The notes: generated by a model not told the origin, from the sequence alone. DNA of 64,000 nucleotides from Candidatus Desulfofervidaceae bacterium (GCA_027064585.1 JAMOPI010000010.1:62001-126000), one strand, 5' to 3'. Positions 24,676 to 31,463 are shown, numbered from the stretch's first letter. Program-made: numbers and translations.

Positions 24676-24739
24676 TCGGCAGGCAATTTTTAGACAAATT
24701 TTTCTACTTTGCCATTTTGCTTATCAGCTCCACTGGTAG

Positions 24740-24916
24740 GTTAGACAATTGTTAGAAAATTGTTAGAAAAAACTGTTGGATGGCCACCGAATTAAAGCCT
24801 TTTAAATCTGGCAAGATTAAGCTCCAGTTAGATAATTGTTAGAAAACTGTTAGAGAAAAATAGGCTAATAGTTTAGGCAACCGTTAGTTAGATAACCGTT
24901 AGACAAAACTGTTAGA
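24740..24916 (+). repeat. GTTAGA repeat array with 11-bp phasing
   Basis: GTTAGA (one GTTGGA) begins at 24740, 24751, 24762, 24775, then 24827, 24838, 24849, then 24887, 24898, 24911. The three clusters share 11-bp steps, one helical turn, with final steps of 13 bp. Typical unit: GTTAGAAAATT. There is no gene inside. The layout resembles iterons or multiple operators, in the gap between tRNA-Arg and the first minus-strand genes. Confidence 0.75.
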
Positions 24917-24945
24917 TGGTCAGCTAACAAAGGCTAGAAAAATAC

Positions 24946-25104
24946 CTATTTCCTCCCTTTCCATAGCAATACGATAAGAAATAAAAGAGTGAGAAAAACA
25001 ATGACAACACTTATGGCCAGGCTTTTAGGGTCGTTTGAGGGTTTAGCATGGGTTATTGTATAAAGAATATAATTGTAGGGCAGATAAGGAATTAATTTAG
25101 GCAT
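24946..25104 (-). CDS. Small single-pass membrane protein
   Basis: An unannotated 52-residue frame beginning MPKLIPYLPYNYILYTITHA, with one C-terminal membrane segment (LAISVVIVFLTLLFLIVLLW) and a basic KGRK tail. ATG follows AAAGGGATAAAAGTAA. Directly upstream (25126 to about 25240, minus strand) another hydrophobic frame without ATG reads SLVWIIVMVFVILGKLGLF. It could be the membrane-anchored tail of the preceding coiled-coil gene after a frameshift. Function unknown. Confidence 0.45.
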   Translation of the reverse strand: MPKLIPYLPYNYILYTITHAKPSNDPKSLAISVVIVFLTLLFLIVLLWKGRK

Positions 25105-25232
25105 TTACTTTTATCCCTTTCCCTATCAGTGGATCATCACATGGATAAATAATCCCAATTTACCCAATATCACAAAGACCATCACTATGATCCACACAAG
25201 GCTTTCAGGGCGCCAGAAGGGATAAGCATCTT

Positions 25233-25445
25233 TCAGTAGAAATTTAGATTTTTAGAGCTTGAACCTTTTAACTCACTGCCTTCCTGTTTATCATCAAAGG
25301 CATTTAAGTATAAAATAAAAGCATAATTAAACGCATTCCTCATTACCTCTACAATGACTCTTGCCTGTTCTTCAGTAAAGACCTCTTTAAGCTTATCATA
25401 AGCGGCCAGGGTATCAAAAGGAGCAAGCATATCCTCTTTTTTCAT
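25233..25445 (-). CDS. Small helical protein (DUF1640-like), possibly frameshifted
   Basis: A 70-residue protein starting MKKEDMLAPFDTLAAYDKLK, with FTEEQARVIVEVMRNAFNYA, resembling the N-terminal part of DUF1640-like coiled-coil proteins. AAGGAG lies 6 bp before this ATG, so the longer form starting 7 residues earlier is less likely. Family members end in a membrane segment, and one is encoded in another frame just after the stop, so a frameshift near A-run CTAAAAATC is possible. It lies downstream of tumA and may belong to that operon. Confidence 0.5.
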   Translation of the reverse strand: MKKEDMLAPFDTLAAYDKLKEVFTEEQARVIVEVMRNAFNYAFILYLNAFDDKQEGSELKGSSSKNLNFY

Positions 25446-25466
25446 GGCTGGCTCCTTATAAGTCAA

Positions 25467-25841
25467 TTAAATGCCAATTTCCAGTGTTATCTTGCCATAA
25501 TCCACGGTGGGAACCGTTCTTTTTCTATCGGTTTTTATCTTCTCTAATTTCACAAAACCCAAATCTGCCAGCAGTTTAACATCATCATTGACATTTTTTA
25601 AGTCTCTGCCAAGGATTTTAGCCAATTCATAGATAGAAGCGGGTTTGTGTTTTCTGATAGCCCTTAACACTTCAAGCCTTTTATCAGTCAGCACAGCCCT
25701 CAAAGCATCAATATTTTCAAAATAGACAGCTTCATGTCTTTTAACCCTTTCTCCTTTTTCCAATTTTTTCCAGGTAAGCACAAACTCATTAAGACTATCT
25801 TCCAGAGATTTTATGCCTATTTTAATATTTTTTACTTTCAT
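25467..25841 (-). CDS. tumA: TumA-type antitoxin (HVO_A0114-like winged-helix protein)
   Basis: A 124-residue protein with a MarR-like winged helix: VLTDKRLEVLRAIRKHKPAS, IYELAKILGRDLKNVNDDVK, LLADLGFVKLEK. It matches the HVO_A0114 family that serves as antitoxin and autorepressor for TumE (DUF6516) toxins. The start overlaps the stop of the tumE 3' fragment (ATGA), showing the two were one operon. The antitoxin is intact although the toxin gene is split by an insertion 53 bp upstream. Confidence 0.82.
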   Translation of the reverse strand: MKVKNIKIGIKSLEDSLNEFVLTWKKLEKGERVKRHEAVYFENIDALRAVLTDKRLEVLRAIRKHKPASIYELAKILGRDLKNVNDDVKLLADLGFVKLEKIKTDRKRTVPTVDYGKITLEIGI

Positions 25842-26806
25842 AATTCACCTCTCTTTGCCCTTTTTACATCTTCCAAAAAATCCTTCACTAATTTATCTAG
25901 GTCTGCCTGAGTTTTATCCCTGCTTCTTTGGCTATCTTTACACATCTCTCCGCTATCTTTTTGTATAGCTTTGTATCTGTAGGAAAGGTAATGTTCTTTT
26001 CCTGAACCGTCGTATCAACCAAAACCTCCTTCTCCTTGGCCTTCTTTCCATGAAGCTTTATTGAAACCTCTAAAATCTTTTTAACCCCTTCTTTACCTAT
26101 CCTTTTGCGAAAATACACCAAATCAGACGGATCACAGAGAATTTCCCACCTAAAAAATACCTCCCCACAGAAAAATTGAAAGTAGGGATTTTCTACCTAT
26201 TCCTCTACTACTCTCTCATCTGATAGATTTCTCAATTGCTTTAAAATCAACAGTCCCACCATAAGCCTGATGGGTTTGGCTGGCCTGCCTTTTGTCTGAG
26301 TAAAACTTTTCAAATTCCTTCTCAAAGTATTCCCAAGGAATTGCCTCGGCCAATCTGTATAAGGATGTTTTGGATTGAGTTGTTCTTCTAGCCTTTGCTG
26401 AAATAGGCTTAGTTGATTTTTAGGAGGAGATTCGCCTTTCATCTCTTACCTCATTTTGTGTCCCAAATTGTAAGGTTTTAAACTGATTTTAAACATATCT
26501 TTGCATTTTTGTCAGCCTTATATCAAGAAAAATGTGTGATAAAATGGTAGGTTAGAGCGTTTTTCAGGGATGACTATCTATGCTTTCAAATGAATAAGGC
26601 AACTCTTTATCAAAATAATGCTTATGATCCCCTTTCCCTTCAGCGTTATCATAACCCACCATTCTCTGTCCATTTTCAATATAAACCAGAGAATATTTCA
26701 GCCCATGCGGTTTATCTTCAGTCCTTTTAACCTGCCAGATTTTCATTTCCACAATATTGCCCTGATTATCCACATTTTTAACATGAAAAACTAATCTGGC
26801 TTTCAT
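25838..26806 (-). pseudogene. tumE: tumE (DUF6516) toxin gene split by an insertion
   Basis: The 5' part (26806-26575) encodes MKARLVFHVKNVDNQGNIVE, then KPHGLKYSLVYIENGQRMVG and GKGDHKHYFDKELPYSFES, the DUF6516/TumE sequence. Reading then enters the insertion and stops after three residues (SHP). The 3' part (25893-25838) resumes as DKLVKDFLEDVKRAKRGEL and ends in the tumA start. Joining the halves at the duplicated TATCTA gives an uninterrupted protein of about 95 residues. The toxin should be inactive. Confidence 0.8.
25900..26574 (-). mobile_element. IS5/IS1182-like insertion with 6-bp target duplication, internally deleted
   Basis: The insertion is flanked by TATCTA at 25894-25899 and 26575-26580. 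Its ends read inward as GGTCTGCCTGAG and GTCATCCCTGAA, a weak terminal repeat. It carries the N-terminal 180 codons of a transposase (26442 downward): SLFQQRLEEQLNPKHPYTDW, RLMVGLLILKQLRNLSDERV, DPSDLVYFRKRIGKEGVKKI and VDTTVQEKNITFPTD, the usual IS5-type order with the first catalytic Asp. One in-frame TAG (26197-26199) replaces a Trp that I expect in the family. The C-terminal half of the transposase is missing, so it is a dead element. Confidence 0.72.
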
Positions 26807-26999
26807 ATAAGGTATGATATACCAAAAGAGAATAAAAGGCAATAAAAAGTATTTGCCCCTGAGGAGAAACAGAGCGGATATATCCGAACTCCACAAAACA
26901 AATCTGTTTTGTTGAGTTTTGACCTTTTTAAGAGGCTTATTCCTGCTATGGTCCATAAACTTACTTTTGCTTATAACTCAAAAGCAATTTGCCATAGCA

Positions 27000-27539
27000 A
27001 TGGCAAAAGAGCTGCCCAAATATTTTTCATGGCCGGAGGTCCAGGCCATACTCGGGGCAGCAAAGGTGGATCCCCAAAAACACCTTTTTTTGAACTTCCT
27101 CTGGCAGACCGGCACCCGGGTAAGTGAGGCGATAGCCATAAGACTTAAGAATGTGGACCTATACGGCAGAGCCATAAGGGTGCCAAACCTAAAGCGCAAA
27201 AAAGGCAGCGCAGAGCGCATAATTCCGATAAAAGACAGCCTGGTAGCCGAAATAAGCACCTATGCCCTTCAAAAACGCTTACAGCCAGAGGACAGACTAT
27301 TTAAATTCAGCCGGTTCAGGGCCTACCAGATAGTCAAAGAAGTCTGCCGCAAGGCTGGGATAACTGATGAACGAGCACATCCACACACTTTCAGGCACAG
27401 CTATGCCATAAACCTGCTTTCCCAGGGCGTGCCGATTATCGTGATGCAGAAGCTGCTTGGCCACAGTAACATCAAAAGCACCCTGATTTACTTGCAAATA
27501 GTCCAGAAAGATGCCAGGAAGTTTGCCGCCTGGGGCTGA
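27000..27539 (+). CDS. Short XerC/D-like tyrosine recombinase
   Basis: A 179-residue protein beginning MAKELPKYFSWPEVQAILGA and consisting of the catalytic domain only: Arg in TGTRVSEAIAIRL, HPHTFRHSYAINL, QKLLGHSNIKST and Tyr in LIYLQIV. The N-terminal SAM-like DNA-binding domain is absent, as in archaeal-type XerA and some integron/plasmid-resolution enzymes. A longer upstream start is possible but runs through a hydrophobic, non-conserved stretch. It may resolve dimers or mobilise the region; it is distinct from the integrase at 22524. Confidence 0.85.
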   Translation: MAKELPKYFSWPEVQAILGAAKVDPQKHLFLNFLWQTGTRVSEAIAIRLKNVDLYGRAIRVPNLKRKKGSAERIIPIKDSLVAEISTYALQKRLQPEDRLFKFSRFRAYQIVKEVCRKAGITDERAHPHTFRHSYAINLLSQGVPIIVMQKLLGHSNIKSTLIYLQIVQKDARKFAAWG

Positions 27540-27584
27540 TAGCCCCGGATCCTCTCATCCATGCCTGAAGTACTCCCGCCGTTT

Positions 27585-28166
27585 TTAAAAAACATCACAT
27601 TTCTTTCTCTGCTTACACTCCAGGCAATATTTCTCCGCCACTGCCTTATCAATCCATTGCCTCTTTTCCTTGCACCACACATAACCCTGTGTTCTCACCC
27701 GGGGCAGCTCACCGGCCAGACGCCTTTCAAGTCTTTCCAGAATAGGCATTGCTTTTTCTTCTATCATCCTTTCCACTTTTTCTTTTTGGGCCTGGTATTC
27801 TCTTTCAGCCCTTTCTCTGAGGATCCGCTCAAGATCAGGCCGGGCGTGTTTGGCCTGCGGGTTTAGCTTAAAATAAGGACAGCGGGTCACATAAATGGTC
27901 GTAAAAGGATTTTTCTCCTGGAGTGCTTCACGCCTTTGCTCAAGTGCCTGGAAGCAACTACAACAACTAACATTTTTGCAAATGGCACACAGATCCATCA
28001 GGTAATACTTTGAAGTAGCCGATAAAACCACCTGTATTATCTCAAGCTTACCTTCTTTTGTTACTTCAGCCCCGATTTCTTTTGCCCGTCTGGCAAGGTA
28101 AGCTATCAGCTCCTTTTCTTTCCTGTGAAAAGCCGGATCCGGCATATAGTCCGGACAGGAAAGCAC
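27585..28166 (-). CDS. Cysteine-cluster protein of unknown function
   Basis: A 193-residue protein with two cysteine-rich segments, CAICKNVSCCSCFQAL (about 60-75) and CLECKQRKKCDVF at the end, separated by a long charged coiled-coil (about 95-150). There is also a CPYF motif. The pattern suggests zinc or iron-sulfur binding. It lies downstream of an XRE-type protein with a similar C-terminal CDRCTRQSQC cluster (20-bp gap), so the two are likely co-transcribed. I do not recognise the family. Confidence 0.65.
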   Translation of the reverse strand: MLSCPDYMPDPAFHRKEKELIAYLARRAKEIGAEVTKEGKLEIIQVVLSATSKYYLMDLCAICKNVSCCSCFQALEQRREALQEKNPFTTIYVTRCPYFKLNPQAKHARPDLERILRERAEREYQAQKEKVERMIEEKAMPILERLERRLAGELPRVRTQGYVWCKEKRQWIDKAVAEKYCLECKQRKKCDVF

Positions 28167-28185
28167 AAAGTAGTCAGTATTGGGA

Positions 28186-28695
28186 TCATTCTAGGGCATT
28201 TCTCTTTTTAACCACATCCTTTCTGTATCTCTCGCATTGAGATTGCCTGGTGCACCTATCGCATAGAGAGATAAAACCCATGTGGCTGACCACCCCAACA
28301 GCGGCCTGAAAAGTAGCCCTGAGACCTTGACACCAAACAGGTCTCAGACCTTCATTTTTTGGTTCACCCTGCCTGATTTTAATATTGGTTTTAAGGGAAT
28401 TTACAGAGGCGTCTGGTTCACCATGACCCTCAAACACGACTGATGTATCGTCTTTTCGGAAGACGCCCTGAAAAGGTGAACCAGGCTGACTCTGGAACTG
28501 CCCGAAATTACGCCTTAAAATGGCTTTAAGCTTATTTTTTGAAATTTGCTTTTTACCTGCTTCAGCGTATTTATAAAACCTCGGACTCACTCCCAGCATT
28601 TCCGCCATGTCTTTTTGAGTTACATGGCTACCCGTGGCCCAGCCCAGAAACTGCCTGAAGGCCTTAAGCTCCTGACCTGACAATTGATTGCTCAT
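28186..28695 (-). CDS. XRE-like regulator with C-terminal cysteine cluster
   Basis: A 169-residue protein with an N-terminal helix-turn-helix (about 5-55: FRQFLGWATGSHVTQKDMAE, MLGVSPRFYKYAEAGKK), a low-complexity middle and a C-terminal CDRCTRQSQCERYRK cluster. It probably represses or activates genes of the accessory region. The clusters of GTGACGG repeats lie about 200 bp upstream of its start and could be its operators. Confidence 0.7.
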   Translation of the reverse strand: MSNQLSGQELKAFRQFLGWATGSHVTQKDMAEMLGVSPRFYKYAEAGKKQISKNKLKAILRRNFGQFQSQPGSPFQGVFRKDDTSVVFEGHGEPDASVNSLKTNIKIRQGEPKNEGLRPVWCQGLRATFQAAVGVVSHMGFISLCDRCTRQSQCERYRKDVVKKRNALE

Positions 28696-28859
28696 GGTCC
28701 GCCTCCTTAGAAATTTTCTCCCTCTATTGGTTAATAGTGCAAAAGGAAGGAAGGTAGGCGGGCTGAATTGGTTGTTGACTTTTTACGCCAGACAGCTGTC
28801 AAACAAAATCACTTGCACAAAATCACTTGCACAAGACGCCTCTGGAGTAAGGAAATTAT

Positions 28860-28933
28860 CGTCATTATCATCACCATCGTCACCTTGCTGATTTAATATT
28901 TCTAGAAGGTGACGGTGATGACGGTAGTGACGG
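28860..28933. repeat. Inverted cluster of GTGACGG/GTCAYC units
   Basis: The left arm CGTCATTATCATCACC-ATCGTCACCTT (28860-28885) faces the right arm AAGGTGACGGTGATGACGG plus TAGTGACGG (28906-28933). The last 9-10 bp pair perfectly (GTCACCTT/AAGGTGAC) and the rest loosely. The right arm is itself three direct copies of GTGACGG or GATGACGG. It could be a protein-binding cluster or a replication-type site. Confidence 0.6.
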
Positions 28934-28979
28934 TTTTTCCCCTACCTCTGAGGTCTGTTTAGATAATGAATGTTACTAA

Positions 28980-29040
28980 TTGACAAATTCACTTTTTATG
29001 GATTATATTATTTTTAGCTAAAAAAGCTAAATTAGCTAAA
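28980..29040 (+). promoter_or_regulatory. Promoter and triple operator of the Phd/RelE module
   Basis: TTGACA (28980-28985), 17 bp, TTATAT (29003-29008). Directly after it AGCTAAA occurs at 29016, 29025 and 29034, with 9-bp steps over the expected transcription start. This is the position expected for autorepression by a Phd-type antitoxin. Confidence 0.7.
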
Positions 29041-29059
29041 TGTGTTTTAGGGAAGGGAT

Positions 29060-29326
29060 ATGATTGAAACAACTGCTACAAAAATTAAAAACCGACTTGG
29101 CAGGTATTTAGAACAGGCGCAAAGGGAGCCTGTTTTTATAAAAAAGTCAGGACGCTGGGTGGCAGTAGTGGTTTCTTATGAAGATTATAAACGCCTTACA
29201 CGTCTGGAGGACAAGTACTGGGCTGAAAAAGCTTTAGAGGCGGAAAAAGAGGGATTTGTAGGAGAAAAGGAATCTCTGGAGTTTCTTAAAAACAAGTTAG
29301 AAGAAGCTGTGGATGCTGAAGCTTGA
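29060..29326 (+). CDS. Phd/YefM-family antitoxin
   Basis: An 88-residue protein. The N-terminal Phd/YefM fold (ATKIKNRLGRYLEQAQREPV, FIKKSGRWVAVVVSYEDYKR) binds DNA; the acidic C-terminal tail would neutralise the toxin. ATG follows GGGAAGGGAT. It overlaps the toxin gene by 14 nt. A promoter with three AGCTAAA repeats suggests autoregulation. Confidence 0.9.
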   Translation: MIETTATKIKNRLGRYLEQAQREPVFIKKSGRWVAVVVSYEDYKRLTRLEDKYWAEKALEAEKEGFVGEKESLEFLKNKLEEAVDAEA

Positions 29327-29582
29327 TCTGACCAGGCAGGCCTTACGATTCCTGGATCAACTTCCACCAAAGCAGTTCCGGCAGGTGGCACGCAAAATAT
29401 TCTCGCTCATGAAAGATCCGTTACCTCCTGATTCAATAGAAATGAAAGGATATCCTTTTAGAAGAACGGATATAGGTGAGTATCGGATTGTTTATAGAAT
29501 TGAAGGTGATTGCCTGAAAGTTTCTTTTATCGGGAAAAGAAACGATGACGAGATATATCGGCAGGTTAAGCAGAAAGTTTAA
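29313..29582 (+). CDS. RelE/ParE-family toxin
   Basis: An 89-residue protein of the RelE/StbE type: LTRQALRFLDQLPPKQFRQV, the beta-strand IGEYRIVYRIEGDCLKVSFI and a C-terminal GKRNDDEIY. RelE-type toxins cleave mRNA at the ribosome. It overlaps the antitoxin gene, the typical arrangement. Catalytic basic residues (Arg in EYRIVYR, Lys-Arg in GKRND) are present. Confidence 0.9.
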   Translation: MLKLDLTRQALRFLDQLPPKQFRQVARKIFSLMKDPLPPDSIEMKGYPFRRTDIGEYRIVYRIEGDCLKVSFIGKRNDDEIYRQVKQKV

Positions 29583-29637
29583 AGGCTATGGAGAAGCTTC
29601 CCTGAAACGTAGGGGAGATAACAGGTATAGCCTCCCA

Positions 29638-30273
29638 TTAGTCCAAATCCAACTCATACTCAAAAAAATTTTCCCTATTCCCCGTGTCGCAATGTCGCAA
29701 TCGTTCATTTTCCGCATTATTGCTAAAAAAGTTTGCGACAGGACCATTTGTCGCAGTTTGTCGCATTGTCGCATTTGCATTGTTAGGCAAATCGCTGTGT
29801 TCAATTTGCGACTTTGCGACATTTTGCGACATTGGGGGTTGTCGCAACTTTTTGCCTCCTATATCTGCGTTTTTGTTGTTTGCGACATTGCGACAGCTAG
29901 AATTAAAAAATTTTTTATCTCCGTTGACATGATGACACAAATTGCTTTTTTGCCCATTATTACTGCATTTTTTTGTGTCAGACCCCCTTTGACACAAATG
30001 ACACGATGACACAAATTCCCCTTCCAGGTTGCTTTTGGTTGTGTCATTTGTGTCAGACTGTGTCAGAGACTTTTGACACAAATTTCTTTCGGATTTCTCG
30101 ACGGCTTTATTGTTTTGTGTCATTGTGTCAGGGAAGGTAGAAAAAATTTTTATCTCTTCAGGGTCAGGCAGAATTTGAATGTGTGTTAAATCACTAATTG
30201 CTAGGGCTACTGCCAGGGATAACTGCCAGATAACCATCAAGCTTAAGCAGGGTGCTAAAAAAACAGTCAGCAA
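29638..30273 (-). CDS. Doubtful frame with membrane-like start over the repeat clusters
   Basis: A 211-codon frame stays open across both repeat clusters. Its first 30 residues are hydrophobic (LSLMVIWQLSLAVALAIS) and the frame extends further upstream without ATG through more hydrophobic residues. The rest is Asn/Ser/Cys-rich and dictated by the repeats (CRNVA, MSQNVA). It may be a small membrane protein with a read-through tail, or an accident of the repeats. There is no clear ribosome site. Confidence 0.25.
   Translation of the reverse strand: MLTVFLAPCLSLMVIWQLSLAVALAISDLTHIQILPDPEEIKIFSTFPDTMTQNNKAVEKSERNLCQKSLTQSDTNDTTKSNLEGEFVSSCHLCQRGSDTKKCSNNGQKSNLCHHVNGDKKFFNSSCRNVANNKNADIGGKKLRQPPMSQNVAKSQIEHSDLPNNANATMRQTATNGPVANFFSNNAENERLRHCDTGNRENFFEYELDLD
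29685..29895. repeat. TGTCGCA / TGCGACA repeat cluster
   Basis: About twelve copies of the 7-mer TGTCGCA or its reverse complement in 211 bp: 29685, 29693, 29734, 29749, 29759, 29767, 29815, 29825, 29840, 29881 and 29889, plus a degenerate one near 29807. Steps of 8 and 10 bp recur, with copies in both orientations. It directly adjoins the TGTGTCA cluster. Confidence 0.8.
29933..30130. repeat. TGTGTCA / TGACACA repeat cluster
   Basis: About ten copies of TGTGTCA or its reverse complement in 198 bp: 29933, 29974, 29990, 30007, 30040, 30049, 30059, 30074, 30116 and 30124, plus TGACACG near 29999. Steps of 8-10 bp recur. The architecture is like the neighbouring TGTCGCA cluster but the word differs by two bases (TGTCGCA versus TGTGTCA). 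Confidence 0.8.
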
Positions 30274-30423
30274 ATTAAAGGCCAGGTATATATGCGCATA
30301 AAAATAGACGCTAGAAATAAGCCAGATTAAAATAGTCGGATTTAAAGCTAAGCCTTTTTATCCTTGCCCTTTGAATGGAAATCTGCTAATATATTATATG
30401 ATAATATAAACTAGGAGTATCCT
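30131..30423. other. Gap between the repeat clusters and VapBC
   Basis: I see no supported plus-strand gene. The minus strand holds the hydrophobic upstream extension of the doubtful 29638-30273 frame. The last 40 bp hold the VapB operator-like palindrome. Confidence 0.5.
30390..30408 (+). promoter_or_regulatory. Palindrome upstream of VapBC, likely operator
   Basis: TATATTAT-ATG-ATAATATA, perfect 8-bp arms, 15 bp before the antitoxin ATG and overlapping any -10 box. Ribbon-helix-helix antitoxins usually bind such sites to repress their own operon. Confidence 0.55.
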
Positions 30424-30660
30424 ATGCCTGCCATAAGTCTTTATCTGGAAAAAGAGCTGATATTCAGGTTAAAACGGGAAGCCCAAAAGAGGGGGGTATC
30501 TATTTCTTGCCTGGTCCGTGAAGCATTAGATAAGTATTTTGCAGCCGACAAAAGGGTTATGGCCAGAGAAAGAATTTTTGATTTGCTTAAACAAACACCC
30601 CTGGGAGAATGGGAAGAAGTAGAAAAAGAAAGGGAATTAGCCGATGCCTGTAGGGATTGA
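30424..30660 (+). CDS. Ribbon-helix-helix antitoxin (VapB-like)
   Basis: A 78-residue protein with an N-terminal ribbon-helix-helix: AISLYLEKELIFRLKREAQK, RGVSISCLVREALDKYF. The acidic C-terminus (GEWEEVEKERELADAC) would contact the toxin. AGGAG lies 6 bp upstream. It overlaps the PIN toxin gene by 17 nt. Confidence 0.88.
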   Translation: MPAISLYLEKELIFRLKREAQKRGVSISCLVREALDKYFAADKRVMARERIFDLLKQTPLGEWEEVEKERELADACRD

Positions 30661-31039
30661 CACCGGTTTTTTCTATGCCTTAAAGCAGGCCCACCCCGTA
30701 GCCATACAGGTATGGCAGGAGAAAGAGATCGTTACCTGTGCGCTGGTGCTTTATGAGCTGCAAAAGAAATTGCTTAAAGGAGAGTTTAAGCATTGGCCTG
30801 CTTTTATAGAAAGCCTGAAAGAAGCGGTTACGATTGTAGAAATTAATACAGATATAGCCCTTAAAGCCGCTCATCTTGCACACGGTCTTGGAATGCCAGG
30901 AATAGATGCGCTAATTCTTGCAGCACTGCTTGAAGCCGGTTGCAAGGAGATATATACCACAGACGGCCATTTTGAGCTTTATAAGAAGAAAGGAGTTGAA
31001 ATAATCAATCTGAATAAGTGCTTTCGGGGAACTGCTTGA
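30644..31039 (+). CDS. PIN-domain ribonuclease toxin (VapC-like)
   Basis: A 131-residue PIN domain: first acidic residue in VGIDTGFFYALKQ, a middle Glu in ALVLYELQKKLL, Asp in GMPGIDALILAALLEAG and the last acidic residue in IYTTDGHFELY. These four form the Mg-dependent RNase site of VapC toxins, which cleave tRNA or rRNA. It overlaps the antitoxin gene. Complete and apparently functional. Confidence 0.9.
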   Translation: MPVGIDTGFFYALKQAHPVAIQVWQEKEIVTCALVLYELQKKLLKGEFKHWPAFIESLKEAVTIVEINTDIALKAAHLAHGLGMPGIDALILAALLEAGCKEIYTTDGHFELYKKKGVEIINLNKCFRGTA

Positions 31040-31053
31040 GGTCATTAAAATCC

Positions 31054-31082
31054 TTGACTTTTTGTTCCTTTGCTGTTAACTT
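31054..31082 (+). promoter_or_regulatory. Promoter-like sequence before the small membrane gene
   Basis: TTGACT, 17 bp, TAACTT, the same two boxes and spacing as at the tRNA-Arg promoter, 55 bp before the ATG at 31137. Confidence 0.5.
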
Positions 31083-31136
31083 AACATTAGGGAGTTAAGA
31101 AGTTTCTCCTGCTCAGGTAGGGAAAGGAGTACAGCC

Positions 31137-31399
31137 ATGAAAAAAGCAGCCATTCTTTACTGCATGTTTTTAGGCTTCTACATGCTTGTACCTGGATTGT
31201 CTCTGGGTGTCAGATTGCTCGACCTATACCTCTGGTAGCATTCGGTCTGCCTGTGTGGATGGGGCTGGAGAAGGTGAGCGATAAGGTGGCTGAGCATGTC
31301 AGGCCGTTGACGGAGGAAGAGAAGGAAAATTTGGATGAAGATGATTATTGGTGGGATGTTGCTGATCCCGCTAGCCCTCTTTACGAATCCGAAAATTAA
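31137..31399 (+). pseudogene. Small membrane protein with one frameshift
   Basis: Starts MKKAAILYCMFLGFYMLVPG after GGAAAGGAG and carries a signal-like membrane segment. The frame ends early, but a shift near 31205 continues as RPIPLVAFGLPVWMGLEKVS and EEEKENLDEDDYWWDVADPA to 31399, directly before a terminator. I do not recognise it. The good ribosome site, promoter and terminator suggest a recently intact gene. Confidence 0.5.
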
Positions 31400-31435
31400 A
31401 AAAAATTAAAATTAAATGCTATTAAAGAGCATTAT

Positions 31436-31463
31436 CGGGCCCGAAATCCGGGCCCGTTTTTTT
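31436..31463 (+). terminator. Rho-independent terminator
   Basis: Stem CGGGCCCG / CGGGCCCG with loop AAATC, then seven T. It serves the small membrane gene that ends 37 bp upstream. Confidence 0.88.

Larger units (their letters stand above)
28696..29059. other. Repeat-rich intergenic region before the Phd/RelE module
   Basis: This gap of 364 bp contains a tandem 14-bp repeat CAAAATCACTTGCA (28804-28831), the inverted GTGACGG cluster (28860-28933), and the promoter and operator of the Phd/RelE genes. I see no gene in it. Confidence 0.7.

Noticed and set aside
24500-24697. Minus-strand frame containing PETIRTSDLGIRNPSLYPPEL
   Set aside because: It is the antisense of tRNA-Arg; this peptide is a well-known false protein produced by tRNA genes.
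24740-24916. CRISPR array
   Set aside because: Repeats are six bases with 11-bp steps, and there are no spacers of 30-40 bp or cas genes.
27561-27866. Plus-strand frame opposite the cysteine-cluster protein
   Set aside because: Low-complexity Phe/Leu/Pro translation of the antisense strand; the minus-strand frame has ordered Cys motifs and a partner gene.
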